This document shows positions 12,355 through 23,246 of a stretch of 64,000 nt of DNA, piece after piece. The notes under the pieces are model-generated. The model was not told the origin of the DNA and ran no database searches. It saw only the letters and a program-made list of their open reading frames with translations. Source of the stretch: Corbicula japonica (Eukaryota > Mollusca > Bivalvia > Venerida > Cyrenidae); contig JAZAYU010000019.1 of NCBI GenBank assembly GCA_038501625.1, positions 5,458,324-5,522,323 on the forward strand, given 5' to 3'. Position 1 is the stretch's first letter; each line of letters starts with the position of its first letter. The translations under genes and the position numbers were made by a program.

Positions 12355-13690
12355 CTATTGGTTGATCCCTTCGTGATCATCAACCTCGATGCGCTCTGTT
12401 TGAGACTGACAGTTAGATTGAGGTTCTACAGGGGCAGAAACACAAGATAGGTTTGTATTATCAAGTTCGTTTGCGTGTTCCGAGTGTACGCGCTTTAGCG
12501 CCGTTTCCTCCAGTGGCGAGTTTGCTTTTCGTGTTACAGACACGGATCTGTCTCTAGATAGAATTGCAAATCTGTTAGGTGTTTCGTAGTTTTCTCTAGG
12601 CCTAGATGATTGCCTAGACCGGGACTGCTGCTTTGGGCGTAATCGGTCTGTAGAATCCGACGGGGGCAGTTATAGTATATGGCATATCCCGACGATCTTG
12701 ATGGTGGTAGGACCCTTTAAAATCTACAGAATTAAAATTTATCACACTTTGAGAGACTGGTTGTCTCTGCGGGTCGCTGAAGGCTTCGGCATGTCGTCGG
12801 ACTTGATTTTGATTTATTTCAAATTCATTAGACTGCGCCCTTGGCTGTCGTTGTGCAACCTTTTTTGTACGCGGTTCCAGAAACAATCCAGAATCTATAT
12901 CGTACAGTAAGCCGTTTACAAATAGTCTATCCCGGCTCAAAGACACGGTATTCTGGGGGTTCGATTTCATACGTCTCATGATAGGAAAAAGTTGCCTACG
13001 ACGCTCTTCCATTAATGGTGGAAATTGTTCGTTTATGTAGACATCTTTTTTCTGTTTGTTCACTTTGATTCCAGCTGTTTTTATCACTTCTCGTTGCTTA
13101 GAATGTAAAAAGTTTGCAACAATCGGTCTAGGTTTAGGGCCTCCAAGTCTGTGTACACGGCTAAAAACTAGGTCATTTATCACTAAACTGTTATCTGGGT
13201 TGATCGTTGGGTCACGTTCCACGTGCTCCTCGTGAAAATTGCGTACGAGTTGTTCACAATTTTCAGAGCTTGGATCATCGCTTTCCGCAATACCGACAAA
13301 AATAAGGTTATCACGCATTGACCTCCACTGCAGTTCAAGAAGTTTTTCCTTAAATTCAGCATTTTCACTTTGGAGTATATTTACTTTGTTGTGCAATTGT
13401 CGGTTTTGTGTTTGCAGATCATTAAATGTATCAGAACAATATCGTTTGTGACTATAAAATTCATCGGATACGTTACTCATGGATTGACAGAACACTTCAA
13501 GCTCATCAAATTTGGTGTGTAATGTACGATTTGCAGCTTTAAGGTCATACACATCAGCTCGCACTTTTGAGACTTCGTCTTGGATCTGTCCAAGCTCGGA
13601 TATAGTGTTTTCGATAGAATTTAGCCGTATTATTTCATTGAGTTCGGTGCGCTTTTTGTTGCCAAAATCATATAAACAATGTCCGGGGTC
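12355..13690 (-). CDS. LINE ORF1 protein
   Basis: The frame 12614-13564 (open upstream to about 13690) begins with heptad-like coiled-coil sequence (DLKAANRTLHTKFDELE, NRQLHNKVNILQSENAEF). It is followed by an RNA-binding-type segment with KPRPIVANFLHSKQREVI and VYINEQFPPLMEERRRQL, as in L1-like ORF1 (transposase_22-type) proteins. The tail is Gln/Arg-rich. A further open piece at 12355-12543 is probably its C-terminus after a frame change. The role is RNA packaging of the retrotransposon. Confidence 0.75.
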
Positions 13691-14145
13691 TCAAACTACA
13701 TAGGGGCAATTAATTAGAATATTTAATCTCTAGTCAGTTTCCTTAAACAACACTTTTATCACCAACAAGCAACTTTTTCAACCTTTTACAAATCTACAAC
13801 TAAACTTCAAAAGGCCTTTATCACACTTCCAGCTGGTAAAACCCTGTCTTGCTCATTAGATTACGTAACATGGTCATAAAATCCCAGGCCCTTTTCTTAA
13901 TACGCATTGAAAGTTTTAAAAAGCTATAATTTTCATGCCAGCCAATTAATATATAAAAATTACAAAAAGGATAAAGTAAATAGGTTAAGTCGCATTTAGT
14001 TTTTAATTAAAAATCAATTTACAAAGATGATGGTTATTCCTTATATGCCTGTTTCACTTTTTTGTTAATTCGACAATGAATTTTTACTACAAAAACAATT
14101 TTAAGACTTTTAATTTACACTTTTCATGCTACGCTTTATAAGCGC

Positions 14146-14226
14146 GTCTTTACCGGAACTACCAAATCAACAATGAAAGCCACTCTTAATGGGAGGTAAC
14201 TCTGTATATCGGTAGGCCCCCATTTT
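14146..14226 (-). repeat. right arm of a long-range inverted repeat
   Basis: Reverse complement of 5798-5905 with gaps; the shared core is TATATCGGTAGG plus GGGAGGTAAC and ACCGGAACTAC. Confidence 0.5.
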
Positions 14227-14391
14227 GTTTGAAATATGTTTGAATGTTAGAAAAACTACAGCCGACAGATATTGAAGGTTAAATATCTATGAAAATGTTT
14301 TTAACAGGAGTATGGTTCCCTTTATCTGACCAAAATCGGTCCAGAAAATACTGAGAAATAAGCAAAAAACCGTACCTGAAGTTATTTTTTC

Positions 14392-14510
<119 letters not shown>

Positions 14511-14930
14511 CACGAAATTCTAAAAGTCACGTGTCAAGACACCCTGATATCTGCGAATCACATAATAAATTATAGCTTTCTATTAACTGTCAATATACTT
14601 TTGACATTAACATTATTGAGTCGATTTGTGTTCTTATTTATTCTAATGTCTAAGATTTATTTTAATTGGAAGATTATAAAACATTGGAATACATACTTCC
14701 AACAATAGAAAAGTAAACTAAAGCAAATATTGAAGATAATAATTCAACTTTAATTTTTCTAAGCAACCAAAATATTTTGTCAACAAAAATATCCATTACT
14801 ATAATTATTCATATTTTTTGTTTTATGCACACCATTATATTAGTTTACTGGTATACACCAGTAGACATGTAAAAATATTCTTGGTGCTTAGCAAACTTTT
14901 AGTAGTATATTTTTCTTGCATTTGTTGCAG

Positions 14931-14983
14931 ATGATCCGCCAGGATTGTTCAACATTGCCTCACCTTATGCATGTAGATTCTGA
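14931..14983 (+). CDS. last exon of the Cys-rich/EGF protein
   Basis: A strong acceptor (TTTTTCTTGCATTTGTTGCAG) precedes a short terminal exon. Entered in phase 1 it reads DDPPGLFNIASPYACRF and stop TGA (14981-14983). Entered in phase 0 it would read through to a TGA about 90 bases from the exon start. An AATAAA at 15231-15236 is a plausible poly(A) signal. Confidence 0.5.
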
Positions 14984-15700
14984 TTCAAATCCACAACCGG
15001 ATAACTATTTTGTTATCTACTGATTATGTTAATATGTCATCGAGTGACTAATACAAACTATGCTGATACGCAGTGTTCGTTTGTTAAATGTGTAATGGCG
15101 CAGTTTAGATTACCACCACATTTTTGCTCAAATGTTGATAATAATTTCATAAAATTTTTCGTGAATTGATAATCTTATTATATCGCTTTTACTATAATTG
15201 TATTTTTCTGAAGAAATTATTATGGCATGAAATAAAATATGAAGAATAAATCTTACTCCTCTAAGGCTTTTTTGCGTCTTTTGCGTCTTCTCTGCGTTCA
15301 AACACCTCAAAACCTAAAAATAATTTATCAGTCTGCTACCATCAGTTTGTTTAACACATTTATATATATTCTTCGACAAGCTCTTTTGTAATGATGGTCT
15401 GCACAGTGTTTAGAGTACTAACTGATTAAAAACAATTAATACATTACAGTCTCACCATAAAAACTTCTCCTATTCTTCGAAACTACAATATTTTACACCA
15501 ATCAAATTAAATGACGAAAGAAGCCGATCTCATTCTTCTATTTACAAATGAAGGCGGTGCAGGTGCTGTAATTATTTGAATTTTAATTATATCATTAGAT
15601 CCACAATTAACATCAGAAATCCTTTGTTAATATTATAAGTAATTTATACTGAAAAACTAAAAATGTTGTTTCCGTTTAAATTGAAATTCTTATAAATGTC
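14984..15700 (+). other. 3' UTR and intergenic DNA
   Basis: Probable 3' UTR to about 15250 (AATAAA at 15231), then AT-rich DNA with no gene seen. Confidence 0.4.
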
Positions 15701-17689
15701 AAATTCAGTATGCTTGACTAACAAGACACCCTTTAAAACACCCGTTGGACAACAATGTTCTAAAATTCAAAACCACAGCAGAATTTAAAACATTTTATAC
15801 CAACATTTTAAACATTCAGGACACCGTTTACAAACTTTTTCTATTCATCCTGTAGAAGAACTTACATTTGATAGCGCTTCATCAAGAGCCAGGCTCATTT
15901 CAAACATAAATAGATTTAAAAGCTTCAAACGCCCTAACCACTTGGTTTAAATGATAATTGTAAAAAGGAAGGCCACATTTAAAAATCCCGATTATGGCAT
16001 CGTTAAATTGCTTAAAATACTTAAAAGAAAATCGAGGTCGCACGGAAGCAGAACTAAATGTTTACATATAAAGAAAATCACGTGTTCGATGTTCTATTCA
16101 TGAGCTTCAAATTATTTTAAAACAATCTGTCAGACAAGATAAGCGATCAAGGTTGGTTCTCTTTATTTTATATCAAGTCTACAGAAACTGGATGAGGAGC
16201 CTGCGACATTATCATCCACTCGGCATGTTCTCAGGCCACACATTGACTTGAATCTGACCATGAAAGACATTTTGTTTTAATTTTCTTTTTTATAAAAGAA
16301 ATAGATTTTAATGACCTTTCAAGTTCATTTGAAACACAAAACGGTTAAATCGGCTGTTCCTTATTATTTTTAAGAATACTTATTCTCCTATGGTTTGTTA
16401 CAATTACAACAAACCAACTAGAAATACAATTTGTAATTACATTAAAATTATTTCTTATTTACAGATAATTAAAAAAAAATCCTGAGTGTTTAAATTTTGC
16501 TTTAAGCCTGAAGTCCATTCAAAATTGATTTAAATGCATGCCATACAGAAATCTTTAAACTTATTTTGTAATGCATGGTGCAAAAGAGAACATGCTGCGC
16601 CTAATGCACTTTCTTACAGGAAATTCCAAATATTCAAAATAAGTGGCACTCATTTCATTTTATGAAAGAAGCGTTGCTTTACTACCACATTGACCTAGTG
16701 TTAACTTGTTTCATTTGAAAAAGAGAATTCAAGACTTTCATTACATTTTTTTAAAACCTGCTGATAAGGCTTCCAGTAATGTAATTATAGTGTCACGGAT
16801 ATACTATATTAATATTCGAACTAAAGAGTTTAATAGCGCTAACGCTTATACACTGACTTCTTCATCTGAGAGTAATACTGTTACTGCGAACACTACAAAT
16901 TAATCTAAGACAAGAAAAGTACCTACTATGTTTTATGTATAGTTGCCTAAAATGCACAAAACACCGTACAAAGCAATATTTTTGCTCACTCTAGTTCTTG
17001 CACAACTACTTACCGGTAGTTACCCGCGCTCTTAAAAACCTGATCTTACAGCTAAAACGAACATGTAATTAGGTATTGTGAAAAGGTCTATTAAAAACTC
17101 AAATGACAAATAAAATAGCTTAAATCAATTTTTTCAGCCGTTATGTTTGTCTTTTAAATTTGTACACTTCACTCCTTCATAATTTAATAAAAGACAAGCT
17201 AACAAGTCTCAGTGAAAAAAAATCGTTCGCTAGAGAAAATAAACATAGGGCATTTTTGCAGATGGTTCTTGCAATAGTAATACTTAATTGACCTGTCAAG
17301 ATCTAATCGAGGAGGCACACTTTATTTTGGATAATATTTATGTGAGATTTATGCCTTTATTTATAAACAAGAAATAGACATTCCAATGGGTACTAATTTT
17401 GCACCCCTTGTTGCTTTTCTGTTGTTATACTGTTATGAAAGCGATTGTATGTTATTTATATCTAACGAACATCAGGATGACATAATTACAGCCTTCAACG
17501 ACCATTTGAGTTACCTCAAGTTGATGATTAACTAAAGATAGATAATAAACATTTTTTTCATCTCTATTTAAGTATATTTATCCTAATAAACCCCAGCCTA
17601 ATGAAGATAAGCAAACTCACTTTGTCGATCTTAATCTTTCTATTAAAAATGGTCACCAATAAAATTTATAATAAAATAGATGTTTTTCA

Positions 17690-18010
17690 TTTTAATCTTG
17701 TAAATGTTCCGTTTTTAGACAGCGATGTTCCTCGTGTAACATCTCACGGGGTTTATGTCTCACAACGTGTTCGCTTTTCTAGACCTTGCAATGCTGTTAC
17801 TAATATGATTTTAATGAACTTAAGATTATCGCAGCACAAATTTTATCACAAATTTTATCGCAGATACCAAGATTTAATTCAAAACAGGTGCAGTTTCAAA
17901 TCACTATTGCAACATGGTAGTCCACAGTCAGTATTTATGGAGATTTAATTTAGTTGTATCCATTCGTTTTCATGAAACTTACGCGTATACTAGTAGTACA
18001 ATCGTACATC
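17690..18010 (+). repeat. RT C-terminal segment, copy 1 of 2
   Basis: Encodes the '..PRVTSHGVYVSQ..' region and is repeated, diverged, at 18284-18580. A linker block 'tagttgtatccattcgtttt' also occurs twice (17951 and about 18174). Confidence 0.55.
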
Positions 18011-18283
18011 GTAAACCTCAAGGACATGTCTCGGCAGACACTCTTCTAAATTCGTCAAAAACAACATGGGCGCCAGATGAAGGACCTCGTTTTCCCATAT
18101 GTATGTGTTTCAAATATCGTTATTCAAAGATAATAAGCTCTTGAACTTAGTTTGTCCAAACCAAGTGGCTTGTTTAGTTGTATCCATTCGTTTTCGTGAA
18201 ACTTATGCGTGTACGAGTTGTACAATGGATAGGATATACTACTAAAATATTTTATAAAAGAGATTATTTTAACTTTAATTTAG

Positions 18284-18580
18284 TATATTTTTAGACGGCG
18301 ATGTTCCTCGTGCAACAACCTACGGGGTTTATATTTCACAGCTTGTCGCTTTTCTAGAGCTTGCAATGATGTTTATGATCTCAATGAACGTAATCATCGC
18401 ATAACAGAAAAAAACACTTTTTATTCAAGGTTATCTGTATCATAAATTAAGGAAAACCTTGTGCAAGTTTTATCGCCGATATCCAGATTAAATTTAAACA
18501 TACAGGTGCAGTTTAAAATCACTATTGCAACAAGTTATTTCACAGTCATTTTTTTATGAAGATTTAATTTATAAACTTAA
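18284..18580 (+). repeat. RT C-terminal segment, copy 2 of 2
   Basis: Diverged second copy with FLDGDVPRATTYGVYISQ, then 'ttttatcgccgatatccaga' matching copy 1. It continues into the family's C-terminal VDHYAFLFGCPT at about 18593. Either a second insertion or a local duplication. Confidence 0.55.
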
Positions 18581-18955
18581 CCCATCTACAGTTGATCACT
18601 ATGCTTTCCTCTTTGGTTGCCCGACGATGTCAGGGGTTTGAGAGTTTATTAAGGTTATGGGGAAATCTTTACTGTAAAGAACCTAGAATATCGATTTGTT
18701 TCTTTTATCCCTGTTATCGTGTTCTTGCTCATTTGACTCCAGTGGCTCTGGTCTCAGTAAGATCATCGAGTACTCGCCCATTTGGCTTTGCAATGCTATC
18801 AGCTTCTTATGTTTTATATTTTTGTGTGCTTTTGCATGCAACACTGTTAAGCTGATGGGTGAGTTGGAGTTATTTCACCAGGACAACTTGTACTTGTTTG
18901 TTGATGTAAGAACCTGTTGGGGCAAGTGTGAGGTCGGTGCACCCTATAAACTGAT

Positions 18956-19130
18956 TTAAACCTCCAGTGGAAAATTGTTTTGCCACTGACCGTTCCAAGG
19001 CAGTAACCCCAAGGTCCTTAACGTTAATTGTTTGTGGCGTCTTATTTGAATTGACATACTTGCAACAAATATACTCTTTACTATCAAGTCTTCTATAGCT
19101 ATTTATTGTTCATGAAACAGTCGCGACAGA
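18956..19130 (+). repeat. 3' tail of the RT element
   Basis: Untranslated tail with a match to 884-1090 (a 'ccactgaccg' block and 'tttgtggcgtctta'). Confidence 0.4.
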
Positions 19131-19627
19131 GACCTTCACAGAGCCTTTATTTAATCATAAGCTCATATTTTAGGGTCAAATTAATAGAATTTGGCTGATT
19201 TTGATAAATTATCATTGAAACTTTAAAAATTGTGATCATTTAAACTCAAAAATCGACTAAAAATCGCCGCGTCGTCTTTGTGTCGCCGTTAATTCGCCGC
19301 GGGGAATTTTCGCCAGATTTATAAAACGGCGACATTACTCCGCGGAGATTTCACCTCTAATTTTAAAATCTATTCATATCCAAAGAAGGCTTTAATATAA
19401 CCATTTGAATGTTTGAATAATTTTCATTTCCGTTTACTAAATAAAATGTGTCAATTCGTTTAAAACGAAACGGAACTAAGGAACAGATTAGGAAATATTG
19501 TGTTGTATTCTCGCTTATTTACTTAAAAAAACGTGAACAAATGATTGCCTTCCGACAGCCAACATAACTGTTATACAACGTTTGTTTTCATTTCTGTAAA
19601 TGATACTTTGCATTTTGGGAATCAAAC
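19131..19627. other. no gene seen
   Basis: AT-rich intergenic DNA with a short 'gccgcg' cluster at 19266-19345. No coding or RNA feature supported. Confidence 0.4.
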
Positions 19628-19885
19628 CCGTACCGTACGATGACAGCGCCTTGCCATGTTTATCCTATCTGGCTACCGATTGAGCCAGCCGGGACAACCC
19701 ACCAAAAAGTGTCATCTGAAAGCCTTGATAAACGTTTTCATTATTACATGACATCGGTAATATTACTAACTTTATGTACGGGGAGACTTTCCACGCCACT
19801 TTGCACAAAAAGTTATTTAGTATAATTTCACATATTCCACTTTAAAGACACCAGTTATATACATAAATATACATGTATATATTTA
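19628..19885. repeat. direct duplication, copy 1
   Basis: Begins at CCGTACCGTACGATGACAGC and runs through 'ttattacatgacatcggtaat' to 'atacatgtatatattta'. Repeated about 414 bp downstream with roughly 85-90% identity by eye. Confidence 0.8.
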
Positions 19886-20041
19886 ACAGAAAATGAAACA
19901 AGTTCCATAAAAAGCAAGCGTCTCATCTTGAATTTGAGATATGCGAACTTTTGTACGTGATTTTACAGGCCACTAGGTGGCAGCACTTCTGACAGTTCGC
20001 TGTGTATCAACCATTAACCAAGCGTTTTCATAATGTTGACG

Positions 20042-20310
20042 AACCCGTACCGTACGATGACAGCTCCTAGCCATGTTAATCCTATTCGGCTACCGATTGA
20101 GCTGGCTGGGACAACCCACCAAAAAGTGTTATCTGATAGCCTTGATAAACGTATTTATTATTACATGACATCGGTAATGACAACAGTACGGGGAGACTTT
20201 CTATGTACGTCGCTTTGCACGAAAAATAATTTAGTATTATTTCATTTATTGCACTTTAGAAATACCAATTATATACATAATTATACATGTATATATTTTA
20301 CAGAAAATGA
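20042..20310. repeat. direct duplication, copy 2
   Basis: Second copy of the 19628-19885 unit. Both give short open frames (GTTHQKVSSESLDKR and GTTHQKVLSDSLDKR); these share sequence only because of the duplication and are not supported as genes. Confidence 0.8.
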
Positions 20311-20815
20311 AGCGTTTTTACAGTATGTTCGTAGGGATGTCTGTGAACTCTGTGAAATGTTTGGTTTTTATAACATACATTTGATAGATACTTGACTGAA
20401 CATTGGTAGGAAGTGATAGCTTTTAATATCGTAAAAGGCTCCTCAATTAATTCTGCCAGTTAACCATCTCTGTGGATACATTAATTTAATTTTACATGTC
20501 CCTAATTTCCATGATATATAAGCCCCGATTAATCAGTAATCTCAAGATCCTTACGGTTATATTTAGAGGGGATTTGAAATTATTATATTCCAGTTCAATA
20601 AAACAAACCCCCAAAACAGAATAAAATAATAAATGAATGACGAATGGTGACTCTACCTATAAGGGAAGTAATTACGACAGTTAAAGCGTTTCAGTAATCG
20701 CTAAGGTGATCTTCCTTAACTGCATGTCTCCGAAGTACCAGGAAGTTAACAATAATTAACGCACAAAATGGTCGTGGACGGGAAAACATTACGGGACACT
20801 TTAATTGAGTTTCCC

Positions 20816-21704
20816 CCCAGGAAACATCTGACGTCGAAAGACGTTGGATTGACGTCGGACCTCGACGTCGGATCAACGTTGGATTTTGGTTGGAAATGAA
20901 AGTTTTTTTAGACGTAATTTCCCGACGTCGAATTGACGTCGGGTTCCGACCAAAATACAACCATATTCCAACCAGAATCCGACCGAAATCGAACCTCTTC
21001 CCTCTTCCATTTATTACTATCAGTGTAATAACACTATTTAAAATACATTAAAGGTACATTAGAATTCATCTCTAAACCCTCTTTTAAAAGTAATCATATG
21101 TGTTTTATGAGATCTGTATCATAACAGTAGTTCAGTAGCGAGAATTTTTAAGGACGAAACGTATTTCAAGAAAACAACTCCACGTGTTTTACACATGTAG
21201 TGGACATGAATCTCAACAAGATTAAAGCAAAAACTAGAATTTATCAACAAATACGGAAAAAAACCAACATACTTGCCTTAATCCTTCTTCTCTGCCAAAT
21301 ATAAAATAATATTTTCAACATGTGTTTGTTTGGCGAGTTTGTCTGTTCTTTGTTCAAAATGGCGCGGATTGTTTACATTTAGATTCAATTGCATAGATTT
21401 CGATAATATCCCTTCCATTGAACAACAAACCATTCAAATTTAGAAATAAATTTTTTAATTTTTTTAATTGAATTTATGCATATGTATAGAAAAATTGGAA
21501 AAAATAGTTATTCGAAAATATTTTTCCTAGTGGGTGAAGAAGTCAAATATCTGACCAAAAACCGACGTCTATCCAACGTTATTTACCGACGTCTAAACGA
21601 CGTCGCATTTTCGACGTCGGATTGACGTTGGATTTAAGTCGCCGACGTCGCGACCAAAATCCAACCTAAATCCAACGTCGTTCCGACGTCGGGTGTTTAC
21701 TGGG
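20816..21704. mobile_element. GACGTC-rich DNA transposon / MITE with CCCAG termini
   Basis: The ends are inverted repeats beginning CCCAGGAAACATC (left) and CCCAGTAAACACC (right, reverse complement). Both run into dense GACGTCGGATTGACGTTGGA-type repeats over about 170 bp, while the middle is AT-rich and empty. It is 889 bp with no transposase frame. The target duplication is not clear. Confidence 0.75.
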
Positions 21705-21805
21705 CCTGTTCGCCGTGTGAAAAGGACGGCGAGAACGTTGCATCAGTCGGACACTAGAATGTAAAGAGAATCTATTAAAAATCAGTCTTTTGTCTCTCGT
21801 AATAT

Positions 21806-22048
21806 GAGACAAAAAAAGAGAGATCTGGATCATCAAGACTGGCAATCCTGAAGTACATTACCAGCAACTACAAAGTTGGAGACAACCTCACTGCTGTCAA
21901 CGCCCATCTGAAGCTTGCACTTAAAGCCGGAGTCAAGAGCAGAGCCATCAAGCAGTCCAAGGGAACTGGAGCTTCCGGATCCTTCAAGCTTGGAGAAGCA
22001 AAGAAGGCTGCCAAGAAAGCCGCCAAGCCTAAAGCTGCAAAGCCAAAG
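21806..22048 (+). pseudogene. histone H1 fragment (5'-truncated, runs into N gap)
   Basis: The frame reads [16 protein letters not shown], then [12 protein letters not shown] and [16 protein letters not shown], and then a Lys/Ala/Pro-rich tail that enters the gap. This is the C-terminal half of the H1/H5 winged-helix globular domain plus the start of the basic tail, which binds linker DNA. An in-frame TAA at 21800-21802 sits just upstream and the N-terminal half is absent. Animal H1 genes normally lack introns, so this is a truncated copy, a broken pseudogene or an assembly junction. The tail beyond 22048 is hidden by N. Confidence 0.8.
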
Positions 22049-22548
22049 NNNNNNNNNNNNNNNNNNNNNNNNNNNNNNNNNNNNNNNNNNNNNNNNNNNN
22101 NNNNNNNNNNNNNNNNNNNNNNNNNNNNNNNNNNNNNNNNNNNNNNNNNNNNNNNNNNNNNNNNNNNNNNNNNNNNNNNNNNNNNNNNNNNNNNNNNNNN
22201 NNNNNNNNNNNNNNNNNNNNNNNNNNNNNNNNNNNNNNNNNNNNNNNNNNNNNNNNNNNNNNNNNNNNNNNNNNNNNNNNNNNNNNNNNNNNNNNNNNNN
22301 NNNNNNNNNNNNNNNNNNNNNNNNNNNNNNNNNNNNNNNNNNNNNNNNNNNNNNNNNNNNNNNNNNNNNNNNNNNNNNNNNNNNNNNNNNNNNNNNNNNN
22401 NNNNNNNNNNNNNNNNNNNNNNNNNNNNNNNNNNNNNNNNNNNNNNNNNNNNNNNNNNNNNNNNNNNNNNNNNNNNNNNNNNNNNNNNNNNNNNNNNNNN
22501 NNNNNNNNNNNNNNNNNNNNNNNNNNNNNNNNNNNNNNNNNNNNNNNN
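22049..22548. other. assembly gap (500 N)
   Basis: Exactly 500 undetermined bases. It starts inside the lysine-rich H1 tail, a low-complexity sequence that is hard to assemble. Confidence 0.99.
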
Positions 22549-22908
22549 AAAAATAGACTTAAACAAAAATGTTAATGAAATGTTGATGCCTGTTTGCACA
22601 TAAAAAAACAGGTTTACAAATTCTGAATATGAATTTGACTAGAATATTGTAAAGCAAGATATAAACAACTTCAAGATTATGATGGGGAAAAAAAAAAGTT
22701 GCTAGTATTGTTTAAACCATTTACACCATATATACGGGTTTCATCGCATGTGCAACCAGTGTAGATCCAGATCAGCTGGCACGTCTGTGCTGTATGATCA
22801 GGATTAGCACTGTTGGCATCTTGGTCAAAAATATTTTTATCATTTTTATATGGGAATACAACACTACAAATGGAATAAATGGTTAAAAAAAGATAGAGAT
22901 AATTGATG
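22549..22908. other. intron/intergenic with a degenerate TTAA MITE
   Basis: About 22706-22860 is a worn copy of the double-hairpin MITE (GTGCAACCAGTGTAGATCCA at its core). No DOCK exon is recognisable here. Confidence 0.5.
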
Positions 22909-23002
22909 GAAACCAGTCTCAAATCTCAAGCATCTGATTGGCTGAAATGGCGAGCAGTCGCCATTTCAGCCAATCAGATGCTTGAGATTTGAGACTGGTT
23001 TC
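22909..23002. mobile_element. palindromic MITE, CAGTCTCAAATC family, at a DOCK donor
   Basis: A nearly perfect 94-bp palindrome (arms GAAACCAGTCTCAAATCTCA and its complement). It ends six bases from the donor dinucleotide chosen for the DOCK exon at 23009-23246. Related copies are at 34184, 42175 and 54486. Confidence 0.85.
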
Positions 23003-23008
23003 ACTGAC

Positions 23009-23246
23009 CAGTTTACTGGGCGTGAACAGATGGTCCATTATACTACTGAGGACTTTGATGCATGCCGACATCTCGTCTTGTGCCTCCATCATGTCACGTA
23101 TATGGCACAGCATCATGGGTAACAGCACCTCTCGACACTCGGGCTTCGCAAACAGCTCGGTCTGCACGAGATCCTCGACACATTTAATCTTCTGGATCTT
23201 CAGGCGATTCTTTGGCACGTGGTTCAGAAACTCCACAAATAACTGA
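23009..23246 (-). CDS. DOCK1: DOCK exon 24 (last one before the gap)
   Basis: Armadillo-region exon. The acceptor CAG at 23247-23249 completes a split Ser codon and gives [16 protein letters not shown] and [17 protein letters not shown]. An AG four bases further in would break the frame. The donor is uncertain: GTCAGT below 23009 (phase 0) is preferred, GTAAAC below 23017 is possible. The open frame otherwise runs into the adjoining palindromic MITE. No following exon was found. Confidence 0.85.

Larger units (their letters stand above)
6557..13700 (-). mobile_element. degenerate LINE retrotransposon (ORF1 + EEP/RT ORF2)
   Basis: Minus-strand non-LTR element. ORF1 is at the 13.6-kb end, followed by an apurinic-type endonuclease, a reverse transcriptase with FVDLKSAFDTVW (motif A) and YADD (motif C), and a C-terminal zinc-knuckle-like region. 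The 3' UTR ends in AATAAACTTGAATAAA at about 6557-6575. ORF2 is broken by several stops and frameshifts and by a pearl-like insertion at 7815-9792, so it is dead as assembled. The clade is uncertain; the layout fits the jockey/CR1/L2-like LINEs common in molluscs. Confidence 0.85.
15725..18660 (+). pseudogene. decayed reverse-transcriptase element (Penelope-like?)
   Basis: Fragments of one protein family occur in order. 16720-16910 reads LKPADKASSNVIIVSR..YYIN. 17330-17530 reads IPMGTNFAPLV-type RT sequence across stops. 17690-17940 reads FLDSDVPRVTSHGVYVSQRVRF and KFYRRYQDLI. 18580-18640 reads STVDHYAFLFGCPT. The motifs belong to a metazoan RT family with PMGTNCAPLVADL and YGVYISQLVRFAR signatures. 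I think it is Penelope-related but am not sure. Frames are broken throughout; it is inactive. Confidence 0.6.

Noticed and set aside
21868..22599. Open frames through the N gap on both strands
   Set aside because: The N stretch is read as open. Only the plus-strand H1 fragment before 22049 has support.
22919..23008. Extension of the last DOCK exon into [12 protein letters not shown]...
   Set aside because: This is a translation of the palindromic MITE. The same peptide appears at 34215-34290 in another MITE copy.
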